DNA from: Streptomyces sp. NBC_00247
GTDB lineage: Bacteria; Actinomycetota; Actinomycetes; Streptomycetales; Streptomycetaceae
Assembly: GCF_036188265.1 (NCBI RefSeq)
Contig: NZ_CP108093.1
Span: forward strand, 5,981,001-6,045,000
Reading direction: 5' to 3'
Length of the DNA stretch: 64,000 nucleotides
Part shown: positions 47,938-56,307 of the stretch, piece after piece
How positions within the stretch are numbered: the stretch's first letter is position 1
How the letters are laid out: each line of letters opens with the position of its first letter
Translations under genes and position numbers: made by a program
Notes under the pieces: model-generated
Seen by the model: the letters and a program-made list of their open reading frames with translations, nothing else
Databases searched by the model: none
What the model was told of the DNA's origin: nothing

Positions 47938-48735
47938 TCACGGGCCCGGGCCGGGGGAAGGCAGCGCCGCCGGGCCGCCCGGCTCCTCCCCGACCAGCGC
48001 CACCCCCGAGAGCCCGAGCCGCTGCGCACCCTCGGCGAGCGAGGCGATCGTGTGCGCGGCCGCCCGGTAGCCGAGCCCGGCGGGAGGGTGGATGTTGGAG
48101 ACGCAGTTGCGCTCCGCGTCCCGCCGCCCGGTCCGGGGCGCGTACGTCAGATAGACGCCGAGGCTGTCGGCGGCGCTGAGCCCGGGGCGTTCGCCGATCA
48201 GTACGAGCACCAGCCGGGCGCCCACCCGTTCCCCGATCTCGTCCCCGAGTGCCACCCGCGCCTGGGAGGCGAGGACCACCGGGACCGACTCGCGGCCCCC
48301 GCCGCGCTCGCCGCTCCCGCCGGTGAGCAGCGGCACCAGCTCGTCCAGCAGCGGCAGCGCGTGGCGCCGGACCGCGGTGGCCGAGAGCCCGTCCGCGATC
48401 ACCACCAGCGTTCCACCGCCGGGCAGCCCCGCCAGGCGCGGCCCGTCCTCCCGGTGCAGCCGCCGCCCCAGGTCCGGGCGGCGCAGATAGGCCGCACGGT
48501 CCGGGGCGGCGCTGCGCACCTCGGCGACCGGATGGCCCGTGAGACCCGGCCGCAGAGCCGCGAAGTCCACCGCCTGATGCACCGCGTCCCGCGCTTGGGC
48601 GTGCGCCGCCTGGAACTCCAGCAGATGCCGGACCGGCAGCCCGTGGCCCGTCCGCCCGAGCCCCACCCGGGCCGGGGTGTGGAGCCGCAGCGGCTCCCAG
48701 GGATCGGGGCTCCGGCTCTCCTCCGGGCCCGTCAC
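47938..48735 (-). CDS. eutC: Ethanolamine ammonia-lyase small subunit
   Basis: A 265-residue cobalamin-binding subunit that with EutB turns ethanolamine into acetaldehyde and ammonia. Family sequence is clear in RVGLGRTGHGLPVRHLLEFQAAHAQARDAVH, VVIADGLSATAV, GARLVLVLIGERPGLSAADSLGVYLTYAPRTGRRDAERNCVSNI and GLGYRAAAHTI. GTG 48735 overlaps the eutB stop by four bases. No eut microcompartment or permease genes are nearby, so ethanolamine is probably handled in the cytosol. Confidence 0.95.
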   Translation of the reverse strand: MTGPEESRSPDPWEPLRLHTPARVGLGRTGHGLPVRHLLEFQAAHAQARDAVHQAVDFAALRPGLTGHPVAEVRSAAPDRAAYLRRPDLGRRLHREDGPRLAGLPGGGTLVVIADGLSATAVRRHALPLLDELVPLLTGGSGERGGGRESVPVVLASQARVALGDEIGERVGARLVLVLIGERPGLSAADSLGVYLTYAPRTGRRDAERNCVSNIHPPAGLGYRAAAHTIASLAEGAQRLGLSGVALVGEEPGGPAALPSPGPGP

Positions 48736-50129
48736 GCTTCCCCGATCATCGCGGCGAGTCCGGAGACCAGCGGGCTGTGCGCGACCGGCGCCACCACCCG
48801 GCCCTCGGAGTCGTACATCCCCATCCGCCCCAGCCACGCCTCGAACTCCGGCGCGGGACGCAGTCCCAGCACCGACCTCACGTACAACGCGTCGTGGAAG
48901 GAGGTGGACTGGTAGTTCAGCATCACGTCGTCCGAGCCGGGGACCCCCATCACGAAGGTGCAGCCCGCCACGCCGAGCAGCGTCAGCAGGCTGTCCATGT
49001 CGTCCTGGTCGGCCTCGGCGTGGTTGGTGTAGCAGACGTCGACGCCCATCGGCAGACCGAGCAGCTTGCCGCAGAAGTGGTCCTCCAGGCCCGCCCGGAC
49101 GATCTGCTTACCGTCGTAGAGGTACTCCGGGCCGATGAAGCCGACCACCGTGTTGACCAGCAGCGGACGGAACCGGCGCGCCACCGCGTACGCGCGGGCC
49201 TCCAACGTCTGCTGGTCGACGCCGTGATGGGCGTCGGCGGAGAGCGCGCTGCCCTGGCCGGTCTCGAAGTACATGACGTTGTCGCCCAGTTCGCCCCGGC
49301 CCAGCGAGAGCCCCGCGTCGTGCGCCTCCGCGAGCAGGGCCAGATCGACGCCGAAGGCACGGTTGGCGGCCTCGGTCCCGGCGACGGACTGGAAGACCAG
49401 ATCCACCGGCGCGCCCCGCTCGATCGCCCGGAGCGTGCGGGTGACATGGGTGAGTACGCAGGTCTGCGTCGGGATCGCGTACCGCTGCCGGATCTCGTCC
49501 GTCAGCCTCAGCAGATCCGTCACCGAGGCCAGGGAATCGGAGGCCGGGTTGATGCCGATGACCGCGTCCCCGCAGCCGTACAGCAGCCCGTCGAGCACCG
49601 AGGCGGCGACGCCCCGGGGATCGTCCGTGGGGTGGTTGGGCTGGAGGCGCACCGAGAGCCGCCCCGGCAGCCCGATCGTGTTCCGGAACCGGGTGACGAC
49701 CGTGCACGCCCGGGCGACCTGGATCAGGTCCTGGTTGCGCATCAGCTTGCTCACCGCCGCGGCCATCTCCGGGGTGATCCCCGGCGCCAGCGCGGCCAGG
49801 ACCTCTGGGGTCGCCCGGTAGGAGAGCAGCCAGTCGCGGAACTCGCCGACCGTCATCCCGGCGACCGGCGCGAAGGCCCCGGAGCCGTGGGTGTCGACGA
49901 TCAGCCGGGTGACCTCGTCGTCCTCGTAGGGCACCACCGGGTCTTCGAGGAAGGTCCGCAGCTCCACCTCGGCCAGCGCGATCCGGGCCGCCGTCCGCTC
50001 CGTGTCGCTCCGCGCGGCGACCCCCGCCAGCTCGTCCCCCGAACGCGCCGGACCGGCTCGCCCGAGCAACTCCCGCAACCCGTCGAACCGGAAACCGGCC
50101 ACCCCTACGGACGCCGTGTACTGGGGCAT
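48732..50129 (-). CDS. eutB: Ethanolamine ammonia-lyase large subunit
   Basis: A 465-residue adenosylcobalamin-dependent catalytic subunit with a TIM-barrel. Conserved parts include LQPNHPTDDPRGVAASVLDGLLYGCGDAVIGINP, THVTRTLRAIERGAPVDLVFQSVAGTEAANRAFG, YFETGQGSALSADAHHGVDQQTLEARAYA and GLPMGVDVCYTNHAEADQDDMD. GGAG before ATG 50129. The 72-base gap to the aldolase gene and shared strand suggest one operon. I see no cobalamin riboswitch upstream. Confidence 0.96.
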   Translation of the reverse strand: MPQYTASVGVAGFRFDGLRELLGRAGPARSGDELAGVAARSDTERTAARIALAEVELRTFLEDPVVPYEDDEVTRLIVDTHGSGAFAPVAGMTVGEFRDWLLSYRATPEVLAALAPGITPEMAAAVSKLMRNQDLIQVARACTVVTRFRNTIGLPGRLSVRLQPNHPTDDPRGVAASVLDGLLYGCGDAVIGINPASDSLASVTDLLRLTDEIRQRYAIPTQTCVLTHVTRTLRAIERGAPVDLVFQSVAGTEAANRAFGVDLALLAEAHDAGLSLGRGELGDNVMYFETGQGSALSADAHHGVDQQTLEARAYAVARRFRPLLVNTVVGFIGPEYLYDGKQIVRAGLEDHFCGKLLGLPMGVDVCYTNHAEADQDDMDSLLTLLGVAGCTFVMGVPGSDDVMLNYQSTSFHDALYVRSVLGLRPAPEFEAWLGRMGMYDSEGRVVAPVAHSPLVSGLAAMIGEA

Positions 50130-50201
50130 GGCCGCACTCCTTCACCGCCGCGGTCGAGATCCCGAGCCTGCCACAGCCGGGCGGACGCGGGCGGGCGGCG
50201 C

Positions 50202-51404
50202 TCAGAGGAACGTCTGCCCCTCGCCCCGGTACGTCGGTACGGTGGCGGTGATCCGGTCACCCTCGATCAGCTGCAACGCGTCGAACCGCTCGCACAGTTC
50301 GCCCGCCTTCGCGTGCCGGAACCACACCTTGTCGCCGATCAGCAGATCGTCGGCGACCGACCCCAGCAGCGGCGTCTGGACCTCACCCGGCCCCTCCTGC
50401 GGGTCGTAGCGCAGCCCGTGCGGCAAGTACGGGACGGGGAGCCGGTCCGTGCCCGCCGCGCCCGACGCCGGATAGCCACCGCCGAGCACCGTCACCACGC
50501 CCACCCCCGGCCTGCGGACGACGGGCTGCGCGAAGAGCGCCGCCGGACGGCCGGAGAACGACGTGTAGTTGTCGAAGAGCCGGGGGACGTACAGCCCCGA
50601 ACCCGCCGCGATCTCCGTCACCGCGGACTCGGCGGCGGTGTGCTGCACACTGCCGGTGCCACCACCGTTCACGAACTCCAGATCCGGCACCACCGCACGC
50701 ACCGCGCGGACCACCTCGGCGCGGCGCACCACCAGTTCCCTGCGGGCCGTCGCCTGCATCAGCCGGATCGCCCGGGACCGCAGCGGACGCCCGGAGACCG
50801 CGTCCCCGACCCCCGCGATGTGTCCCTCGTACGCCATCAGGCCCACCAGGCGGAAGCCCGGACGCCGCGCCACCGACCGCGCGAGATCGGCGAGTTGAGC
50901 GGGGGAGCGCAGCGGCGAGCGCAGCGCGCCCACCCTGACCCGGCCACCCAGCAGGCGCAGCGAGGTGTCCAGCTCCAGAGCGACGCGGATCTCCTCGGTG
51001 CCGCCCGCGCGCGACGCGTCGATCAGCTCCAGCTGCGCCGGGTCGTCCACCATCACCGTCACCGCGGCGGCGAGCTTCGGATCCGCCGCCAGCTCGGCGA
51101 AGGCCGAACGGTCGGCGGAGGGGTAGGCGAGCAGCACGTCGTCGAAGCCCGCCCGGGCCAGCCAGAGCGACTCCGCCATGGTGAAGGACATGATCCCCGC
51201 GAACCCGGGCCGGGCGAGAACCCGTTCCAGCAGGGCCCGGCAGCGGACGGACTTGCTCGCCACCCTGACCGGCTTCCCGCCGGCGCGGGCGACGAGGTCG
51301 TCCGCGTTGGCGTCGAAAGCCTCCAGGTCGACCACCGCGATCGGTGCGTCGAGATGGGCGGTGGCCCGGTCGTAACGGGTCCTGTCGGTGGCGCGCACAG
51401 TCAT
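50202..51404 (-). CDS. PLP-dependent amino acid aldolase/deaminase (alanine-racemase N-terminal fold)
   Basis: A 400-residue enzyme of the D-threonine-aldolase/D-serine-dehydratase group. PIAVVDLEAFDANADDLVARAGGKPVRVASKSVRC holds the PLP lysine; LVGLMAYEGHIAGV and FVNGGGTGSVQHTA bind the cofactor phosphate; the C-terminal barrel (VWFRHAKAGELCERFDALQL) supplies metal ligands. The exact substrate is not clear. The ATG is at 51404. A CTTACC/GGTAAG palindrome lies 22 bases upstream. It heads the eutBC operon. Confidence 0.85.
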   Translation of the reverse strand: MTVRATDRTRYDRATAHLDAPIAVVDLEAFDANADDLVARAGGKPVRVASKSVRCRALLERVLARPGFAGIMSFTMAESLWLARAGFDDVLLAYPSADRSAFAELAADPKLAAAVTVMVDDPAQLELIDASRAGGTEEIRVALELDTSLRLLGGRVRVGALRSPLRSPAQLADLARSVARRPGFRLVGLMAYEGHIAGVGDAVSGRPLRSRAIRLMQATARRELVVRRAEVVRAVRAVVPDLEFVNGGGTGSVQHTAAESAVTEIAAGSGLYVPRLFDNYTSFSGRPAALFAQPVVRRPGVGVVTVLGGGYPASGAAGTDRLPVPYLPHGLRYDPQEGPGEVQTPLLGSVADDLLIGDKVWFRHAKAGELCERFDALQLIEGDRITATVPTYRGEGQTFL

Positions 51405-51425
51405 GTCGGCAGCTTGCCAGAGAGT

Positions 51426-51441
51426 CTTACCCATCGGTAAG
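51426..51441. promoter_or_regulatory. Palindromic operator upstream of the aldolase-eutBC operon
   Basis: CTTACCCATCGGTAAG has perfect 6-base arms. It is 22 bases from the aldolase start, a good place for a repressor. On the plus side a TAGAGT box (51573-51578) is a -10 candidate for the proline-rich gene. Confidence 0.5.
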
Positions 51442-51655
51442 GGGCTGCGGGAGAATAGCTGCTCCGGGACGTCTCGTCGCGTCGGACCCGGCCCTTCCGT
51501 CCCGCCCCGGGACCGGCCGGCGCGGACGCGGCGCCCGGACGGACTCGTTCCCCGCGGCTCGCCCGCAGCCCGTAGAGTGACCGGCACGCGGCGACCGACG
51601 GGCGTGCCCGGGTGCGTGTTCCGCGAGCGGTACGCGAGGTGAACCAGGGGGACGG

Positions 51656-53185
51656 ATGAGTACCGAGGCGCAGCACGCTCCCGTGCCGCCCCGCCCACCG
51701 GCCCCGCCCGGCGCCCCCGCCCCGCCCGGCGGCTCCGCCGCTCCGGGCGCGCCCGCGGCTCCCGAGCCGTCCGTACCCGCCGCGCCCGCGACCCCACCCG
51801 CTCCACCCGCCCCGAACGCGCCCCCCTCCGCGCCGGCCGCGCCCCCTGCTGTACCGACCGCACCTCCCACCACTCCTTCCGGGCAAGCCGCCCCCGGCCC
51901 TACCGTGCCCGCGCAGGGTTCCGCGCCCGCCGCGCCGGCCGGGCAGGTCCCGTCCGAGACCACCAGGCGCCTGCGCCCGGCCCGCCCCGCGTCCTCGGCG
52001 GCGCCGGCCGCCTCCGCGCCGCCGTTCGCCGCTGCTCCGCCGTTCGCCGCTGCTCCGCCGGTCGCACCCGCGGCGACCGCGGCCGAGACGACCACCCGGT
52101 TGAGGCCCGTCCCGGCCGGTCCTCCGCGTCCCGCGCCGCACGCCCCGCCGTCCCCGCCCCCGGCCGCTCCCGCCCGGCCCTCCGTCTCTCCGCCTTCCGC
52201 CGCCCCGCGCCCCGTTCCGCCGCCCCCCGTTCCGCCGCAGCCCGCCGCCCGGCGCAGGACCGTCGGAGCGGTCGACCTCACCCCGCCGCCGGGCGCCCCG
52301 TACGGCGGGCCGCCGGCCCCGTACGGCGTTCGGCCGCCCGGCGCGTACCCCGTACCGCCGCGCTACGGCTTCCCCGAGACGCCGATGGAGACGACGACCC
52401 GGCTGCGGCCGATCAAGCCGGAGCCCCGGCAACGGGCCAGGACCGCAGCAGCGGCCGCCTGCGTCGTGCTCGGGCTGGGGCTGATCGGCGGCGCGGTGGC
52501 CGGGTCCTGGCTCACCGACGACGCCTCGGCATCGTCCGGCGGGGACACCTCGTGGTCCACCGCCCGCAGCGCCTGGCACAGCCTCCCCGTCGACACGCTC
52601 TTCCCCCGGACCCTCCAGGGCAGGGGGACCGGACCGGGCGGCGCCGACCGGGTCTGGACCCGGCTCGGGGTGGCCGCCGACGGCGACTGCGCCGAGGCGC
52701 TCGACCCGTTGCTGGTACGCGCCCTCGGCCCGGTCGGCTGCGCACGCGTGGTCCGCGCCACCTACACCGACGCGACGCGGTCCGGCGTCGTCACCGTCGG
52801 CATGGTCTTCACCGAGGCGGACGCCGAAGCGATGCGGGCGCTCGGCACCAGGTTCGCCGACCAGAAGCTCGGCGGGCGCAAGGATCTGATGCCCCGTACC
52901 TACCCCGTCGCGGGCACCGTCGCCGAGGGGTTCGGGGCCGCGCAGCGTGCCAGCTGGACGACGCACGTCCTCACCGAGGAGCCCGTACTCGTGTACGCGG
53001 TCTCCGGATTCGCGGACGGACGGGCCGTCCACGACCCGCAGCCCGCCGCCGCGGCCATGGCCCGGGGCGCCACCACCGCCGTCGCGGAGGCGGGCCTGGG
53101 CAACGACGCCGAGGGCGTGGCCGACGGGGTGGAACGCGCTCTGCGCGTGACGCTCGCCGACCTGACGGAGGAGAAGCCGCGATGA
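51656..53185 (+). CDS. Proline/alanine-rich single-pass membrane protein, function unknown
   Basis: A 509-residue protein. Residues about 1-255 are disordered and Pro/Ala-rich with three copies of ETT[R/T]RLRP (about 100, 143 and 243). One membrane helix (about 262-282) precedes an external domain of about 220 residues with two Cys (in DGDCAEALD and VGCARVV) and the sequence ATYTDATRSGVVTVGMVFTEADAEAM. The last codons overlap the protease gene by four bases (ATGA). GGGGGACGG precedes the ATG. It may be a partner of the protease. Confidence 0.83.
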   Translation: MSTEAQHAPVPPRPPAPPGAPAPPGGSAAPGAPAAPEPSVPAAPATPPAPPAPNAPPSAPAAPPAVPTAPPTTPSGQAAPGPTVPAQGSAPAAPAGQVPSETTRRLRPARPASSAAPAASAPPFAAAPPFAAAPPVAPAATAAETTTRLRPVPAGPPRPAPHAPPSPPPAAPARPSVSPPSAAPRPVPPPPVPPQPAARRRTVGAVDLTPPPGAPYGGPPAPYGVRPPGAYPVPPRYGFPETPMETTTRLRPIKPEPRQRARTAAAAACVVLGLGLIGGAVAGSWLTDDASASSGGDTSWSTARSAWHSLPVDTLFPRTLQGRGTGPGGADRVWTRLGVAADGDCAEALDPLLVRALGPVGCARVVRATYTDATRSGVVTVGMVFTEADAEAMRALGTRFADQKLGGRKDLMPRTYPVAGTVAEGFGAAQRASWTTHVLTEEPVLVYAVSGFADGRAVHDPQPAAAAMARGATTAVAEAGLGNDAEGVADGVERALRVTLADLTEEKPR

Positions 53186-54399
53186 GCACCCGTTTCCCCG
53201 GCGCCCGTGTCCCCGCCGCCCGGTCCGGGGCCGCCCGGGCCCTCGCCGCCGTGTGCGCGGCAGGGCTGCTCGCGCTGCTGCCCGCCACCCCCGCACGGGC
53301 AGACGCCATCCGCGACCAGCAGTGGGCCCTCGCCGCTCTCCACACCGACCAGGCCTGGCGGACGACCAAGGGCGAGGGCATCACCGTCGCGGTGCTCGAC
53401 ACGGGTGTCGACGACACCCACCCCGACCTGGCCGGCGGGGTGCTCCCCGGCAAGGACCTCATCGGGTTCGGGGCGGGCCCCGGCGACAAGGCCTGGGCCC
53501 TGCACGGCACCGCCATGGCCGGCATCATCGCCGGACACGGCAACGGCCCCGGCCAGAGCGACGGCGTCCTCGGCGTCGCGCCCGGGGCGAAGATCCTGCC
53601 GGTCCGGGTGATCCTCGAATCCGCCGACACCTCCCGGTCGAAGGCGCGCACGTCCCGGGGCACCGCCCTGGCCGACGGCATCCGCTGGGCCGCCGACCAC
53701 GGCGCCGACGTCATCAACCTGTCACTGGGCGACGACAGCAAGTCCGCCCACGCGGACGCCTCCGAGGACAACGCCATCCAGTACGCCCTCGCCAAGGGCG
53801 TCTCCGTCGTCGCCTCGGCGGGCAACAGCGGGGAGAAGGGGGACAGCACCTCCTACCCGGCGGCCTACCCCGGCGTCATCGCCGTCGCCGCCGTCGACAA
53901 GTACGGCACCCACGCCTCCTTCTCCACCCGGCGCTGGTACGCCACCGTCAGCGCGCCCGGCTTCGACATCGTCGTCGCCAACCCGGACCGGCACTACTAC
54001 ATCGAGTGGGGCACCTCGGCCGCCGCGGCCTTCGTCTCCGGCGCCGTGGCCCTGGTTCGGGCCGCCCACCCGGACCTCACCCCGGCGCAGATCAAGACGC
54101 TCCTCGCGAAGACGGCCCGCGACGCGCCGGCCGGTGGCCGGGACGACGCCTACGGCTACGGCATCGTCGATCCGGCGGCGGCTGTCGCGGCGGGCAAGGG
54201 CGCCGCACTGGCGGACAACAAGGCCGCTTCCGCCGGCTACGGCAAGAAGTACTTCGGCGCCGGTCCCGACCCCGAGTCGGGCGACGGCGGACCGGCCGCC
54301 TGGACCGCCCCCGCCGCCGGTGCGGCGGGCGTCCTGTTCCTGGTGGGCGCCGTCGTGCTGTGGCGCGGCAGGAGCCGCCCGGCGCCCCGGTTCGGCTGA
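53182..54399 (+). CDS. Mycosin-like S8 serine protease (type VII secretion-associated family)
   Basis: A 405-residue membrane-anchored subtilase. Signal peptide (about 1-40, ending PARA); catalytic D73 in VAVLDTGVDDTHPDLAGG, H108 in LHGTAMAGIIAGHG and S279 in WGTSAAAAFVSG, where the usual GTSMAAP is GTSAAAA; C-terminal membrane helix (about 370-392) and short basic tail. This is the mycosin layout. No ESX genes are in the window. Translation is coupled to the proline-rich protein upstream. Confidence 0.93.
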   Translation: MSTRFPGARVPAARSGAARALAAVCAAGLLALLPATPARADAIRDQQWALAALHTDQAWRTTKGEGITVAVLDTGVDDTHPDLAGGVLPGKDLIGFGAGPGDKAWALHGTAMAGIIAGHGNGPGQSDGVLGVAPGAKILPVRVILESADTSRSKARTSRGTALADGIRWAADHGADVINLSLGDDSKSAHADASEDNAIQYALAKGVSVVASAGNSGEKGDSTSYPAAYPGVIAVAAVDKYGTHASFSTRRWYATVSAPGFDIVVANPDRHYYIEWGTSAAAAFVSGAVALVRAAHPDLTPAQIKTLLAKTARDAPAGGRDDAYGYGIVDPAAAVAAGKGAALADNKAASAGYGKKYFGAGPDPESGDGGPAAWTAPAAGAAGVLFLVGAVVLWRGRSRPAPRFG

Positions 54400-54484
54400 C
54401 CGCGCCCGCCCGGAGCCGTCAGACCGCGGGGCGGCCCGGAGCCGCCGGGCCGCAAGGCCGCCGGGAGCCGCGCGGCTTGCCCGG

Positions 54485-55420
54485 TCAGCCCGCCGCGGCG
54501 ACGGCCTCCACCGCGGCCTTCGCCGCCGCCTCGACCAGGGTGATGCCCGCCTGCTGGGTGGCGTGCCCGTCGCTGAGCACGGCCACCAGATACGTCCTGC
54601 CGCCCGACTCGACCCGCCCCACGCTGTTGATGTCCCACAACCCGGTGGTGGTCCGGGGCATCCAGCCGTTCTTCAGCAGCGCGTCGGTGCCCGCGGCGGA
54701 CACGCCCCACCGCTGGTCGGCCTCCACCTGGCCCATCAGCTCCTGGACGTACGCCCGCGAGTCCGCCGACAGCGCGCCGCTCTCGTCGGAGCCCTCGGCG
54801 AAGACCGACTCCAGCAGCCGCACCTGGTCGGCCGCGGTGGTCTGGCTCAGTCCCCACGCGTGAGAAGCGGTGGTACCGGTCAGCCCCAGCCGTTCGTTCG
54901 CCGCGTCGAGCGCGCTCTCGCCGCCGACCACCTGGAGGAGCCGCGTAGCCGAGGCGTTGTCGCTGTTCTCGATCATGGTGGCCGCCGCGGCCCGCTCGCT
55001 CGCGGTCAGTTCCCGCCCCTCGTCCTGCGCGGTCAGCAGCAGAGCGGCCAGGATGTCCACCTTCACGATGCTGGCGGTGTCGAAGGTCTGCCCGGCGGCG
55101 CTCTCGTACGCCCCGCCCGCACCGCTCTCCGTGTCGAGCACGGCCACCGAGAGCCGCGCGTCCCCGGCCACCGGCCGGACGGCCGCCGCCACAGTCGCGT
55201 CGTAGTCCACTTCGAGCTCCTCGCTCGCCGTCGCGGAAGGTGTACCGGCCCCGGTGGACGGCTCCCGCGACGAGGCCGAGGCTACCGATGCCGCTGGGGC
55301 GTCCGCGCCGTCCGCCGCGTGGCTCGTCAGATACGCGCCGCCCGCAGCCGTACCGGCCAGCACGACGATCGCGGTCACCGAGGCGGACATCACTGACCTG
55401 CGTATTCTCAGACGGGGCAT
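54485..55420 (-). CDS. Class A beta-lactamase-like serine hydrolase
   Basis: A 311-residue exported protein. An N-terminal hydrophobic segment (about 11-30) is a signal or anchor. Active-site motifs: S117-IV-K120, S153-D154-N155 and K250-N251-G252 in place of KTG. The rest of the fold matches the class A lactamase/D,D-peptidase family, but the altered third motif leaves activity on beta-lactams uncertain. TAGCGT ends six bases before ATG 55420 on the minus strand, so the mRNA may be leaderless. The 54400-54484 gap has short GGAGCCG-type repeats. Confidence 0.85.
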   Translation of the reverse strand: MPRLRIRRSVMSASVTAIVVLAGTAAGGAYLTSHAADGADAPAASVASASSREPSTGAGTPSATASEELEVDYDATVAAAVRPVAGDARLSVAVLDTESGAGGAYESAAGQTFDTASIVKVDILAALLLTAQDEGRELTASERAAAATMIENSDNASATRLLQVVGGESALDAANERLGLTGTTASHAWGLSQTTAADQVRLLESVFAEGSDESGALSADSRAYVQELMGQVEADQRWGVSAAGTDALLKNGWMPRTTTGLWDINSVGRVESGGRTYLVAVLSDGHATQQAGITLVEAAAKAAVEAVAAAG

Positions 55421-55505
55421 GGCCGCACGCTAGGAAGCGCGACTGAGAGGAGCCTGTGGCGAACCTGTCGTCCCGGTGAGAAAACGGACCCACTACGCTC
55501 GTCCC

Positions 55506-56234
55506 GTGGAGCTCAAGAACATCCCGGACCCCGGTTTCTCCGACGACGACGGCACCGCCGCCCCCGAGCTGACGGCGGCGCTCACCGCGTGGTCCGAGGA
55601 CAGGTCGGCCGTCGGACCGGTGCTCGCCGCCCTCCGCGACGCCCGGCTCCTGGTGCCCGTCGTCGCCGTCCTCGGCGAGGTCGAGGAGGACGAGAACGGG
55701 CTGCGCCGCGAGAAGACCAGCGACATGGCCGTCCCCACCCTCACGGCGGGGAACCGGCGCGCGCTGCCCGCCTTCACCTCCACCGCCTCCCTGGCCCTCT
55801 GGGACCCGCAGGCCCGCCCCGTCGCCGTACCCCTGCACCAGGCGCTGCAGGCAGCCGCGCACGAGAAGGCGGACACGATCGTGCTGGACCTCGCCGGTCC
55901 CGTCGCCTTCGAGCTGTCCGGCTCCGCCCTGCGCGCCCTCGCCGAGGGCCGGACCGGTGCCGGCCCGCTGGACGACCCCGCCGTCGTCACGGCCGTACGG
56001 GACGTCGTCGCGGCCGAGCCCGCCGTGCTCCGCGCCCACCTGGGCCCCGGGAAAGCCGACGGCACCCTCGCGCTCGTCCTCGCCCCGGGAGCGGTCCCCG
56101 CGGAGGCGGCACGACGGGTGGTCTCCGCGCTGTCCGCCAGCGAGGTGCTGCGCGCCCGGCTCGTACGCGGCCTCGACCTCGCCCTGCTGCCGGCCGACGC
56201 GCCCACCCCGGGCGAGGCACTCTTCACCCGCTGA
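55506..56234 (+). CDS. SseB-like protein
   Basis: A 242-residue soluble protein of the SseB N-terminal domain family: ELTAALTAWSEDRSAVGPVLAALRDARLLVPVVAVLGEVE, then EKTSDMAVPTLTAGNRRALPAFTSTASLALWDPQARPVAV. The role of these proteins in actinobacteria is unclear. GTG 55506 starts six bases after a TACGCT box with no ribosome binding site, so a leaderless mRNA is likely; the frame is open ten codons further upstream. Confidence 0.86.
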   Translation: MELKNIPDPGFSDDDGTAAPELTAALTAWSEDRSAVGPVLAALRDARLLVPVVAVLGEVEEDENGLRREKTSDMAVPTLTAGNRRALPAFTSTASLALWDPQARPVAVPLHQALQAAAHEKADTIVLDLAGPVAFELSGSALRALAEGRTGAGPLDDPAVVTAVRDVVAAEPAVLRAHLGPGKADGTLALVLAPGAVPAEAARRVVSALSASEVLRARLVRGLDLALLPADAPTPGEALFTR

Positions 56235-56307
56235 CCGCTGTGTTGGGGCGCCTGGGGCATGTGGGACCCTGCTGGGGCTCAGTGTGACGCTTCATCAGGG
56301 GGGAACC

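Noticed and set aside
51405..51655. Cobalamin riboswitch for the eut operon
   Set aside because: No GCCACTG-type B12 box or matching folds could be seen by eye; an Infernal scan would settle it.
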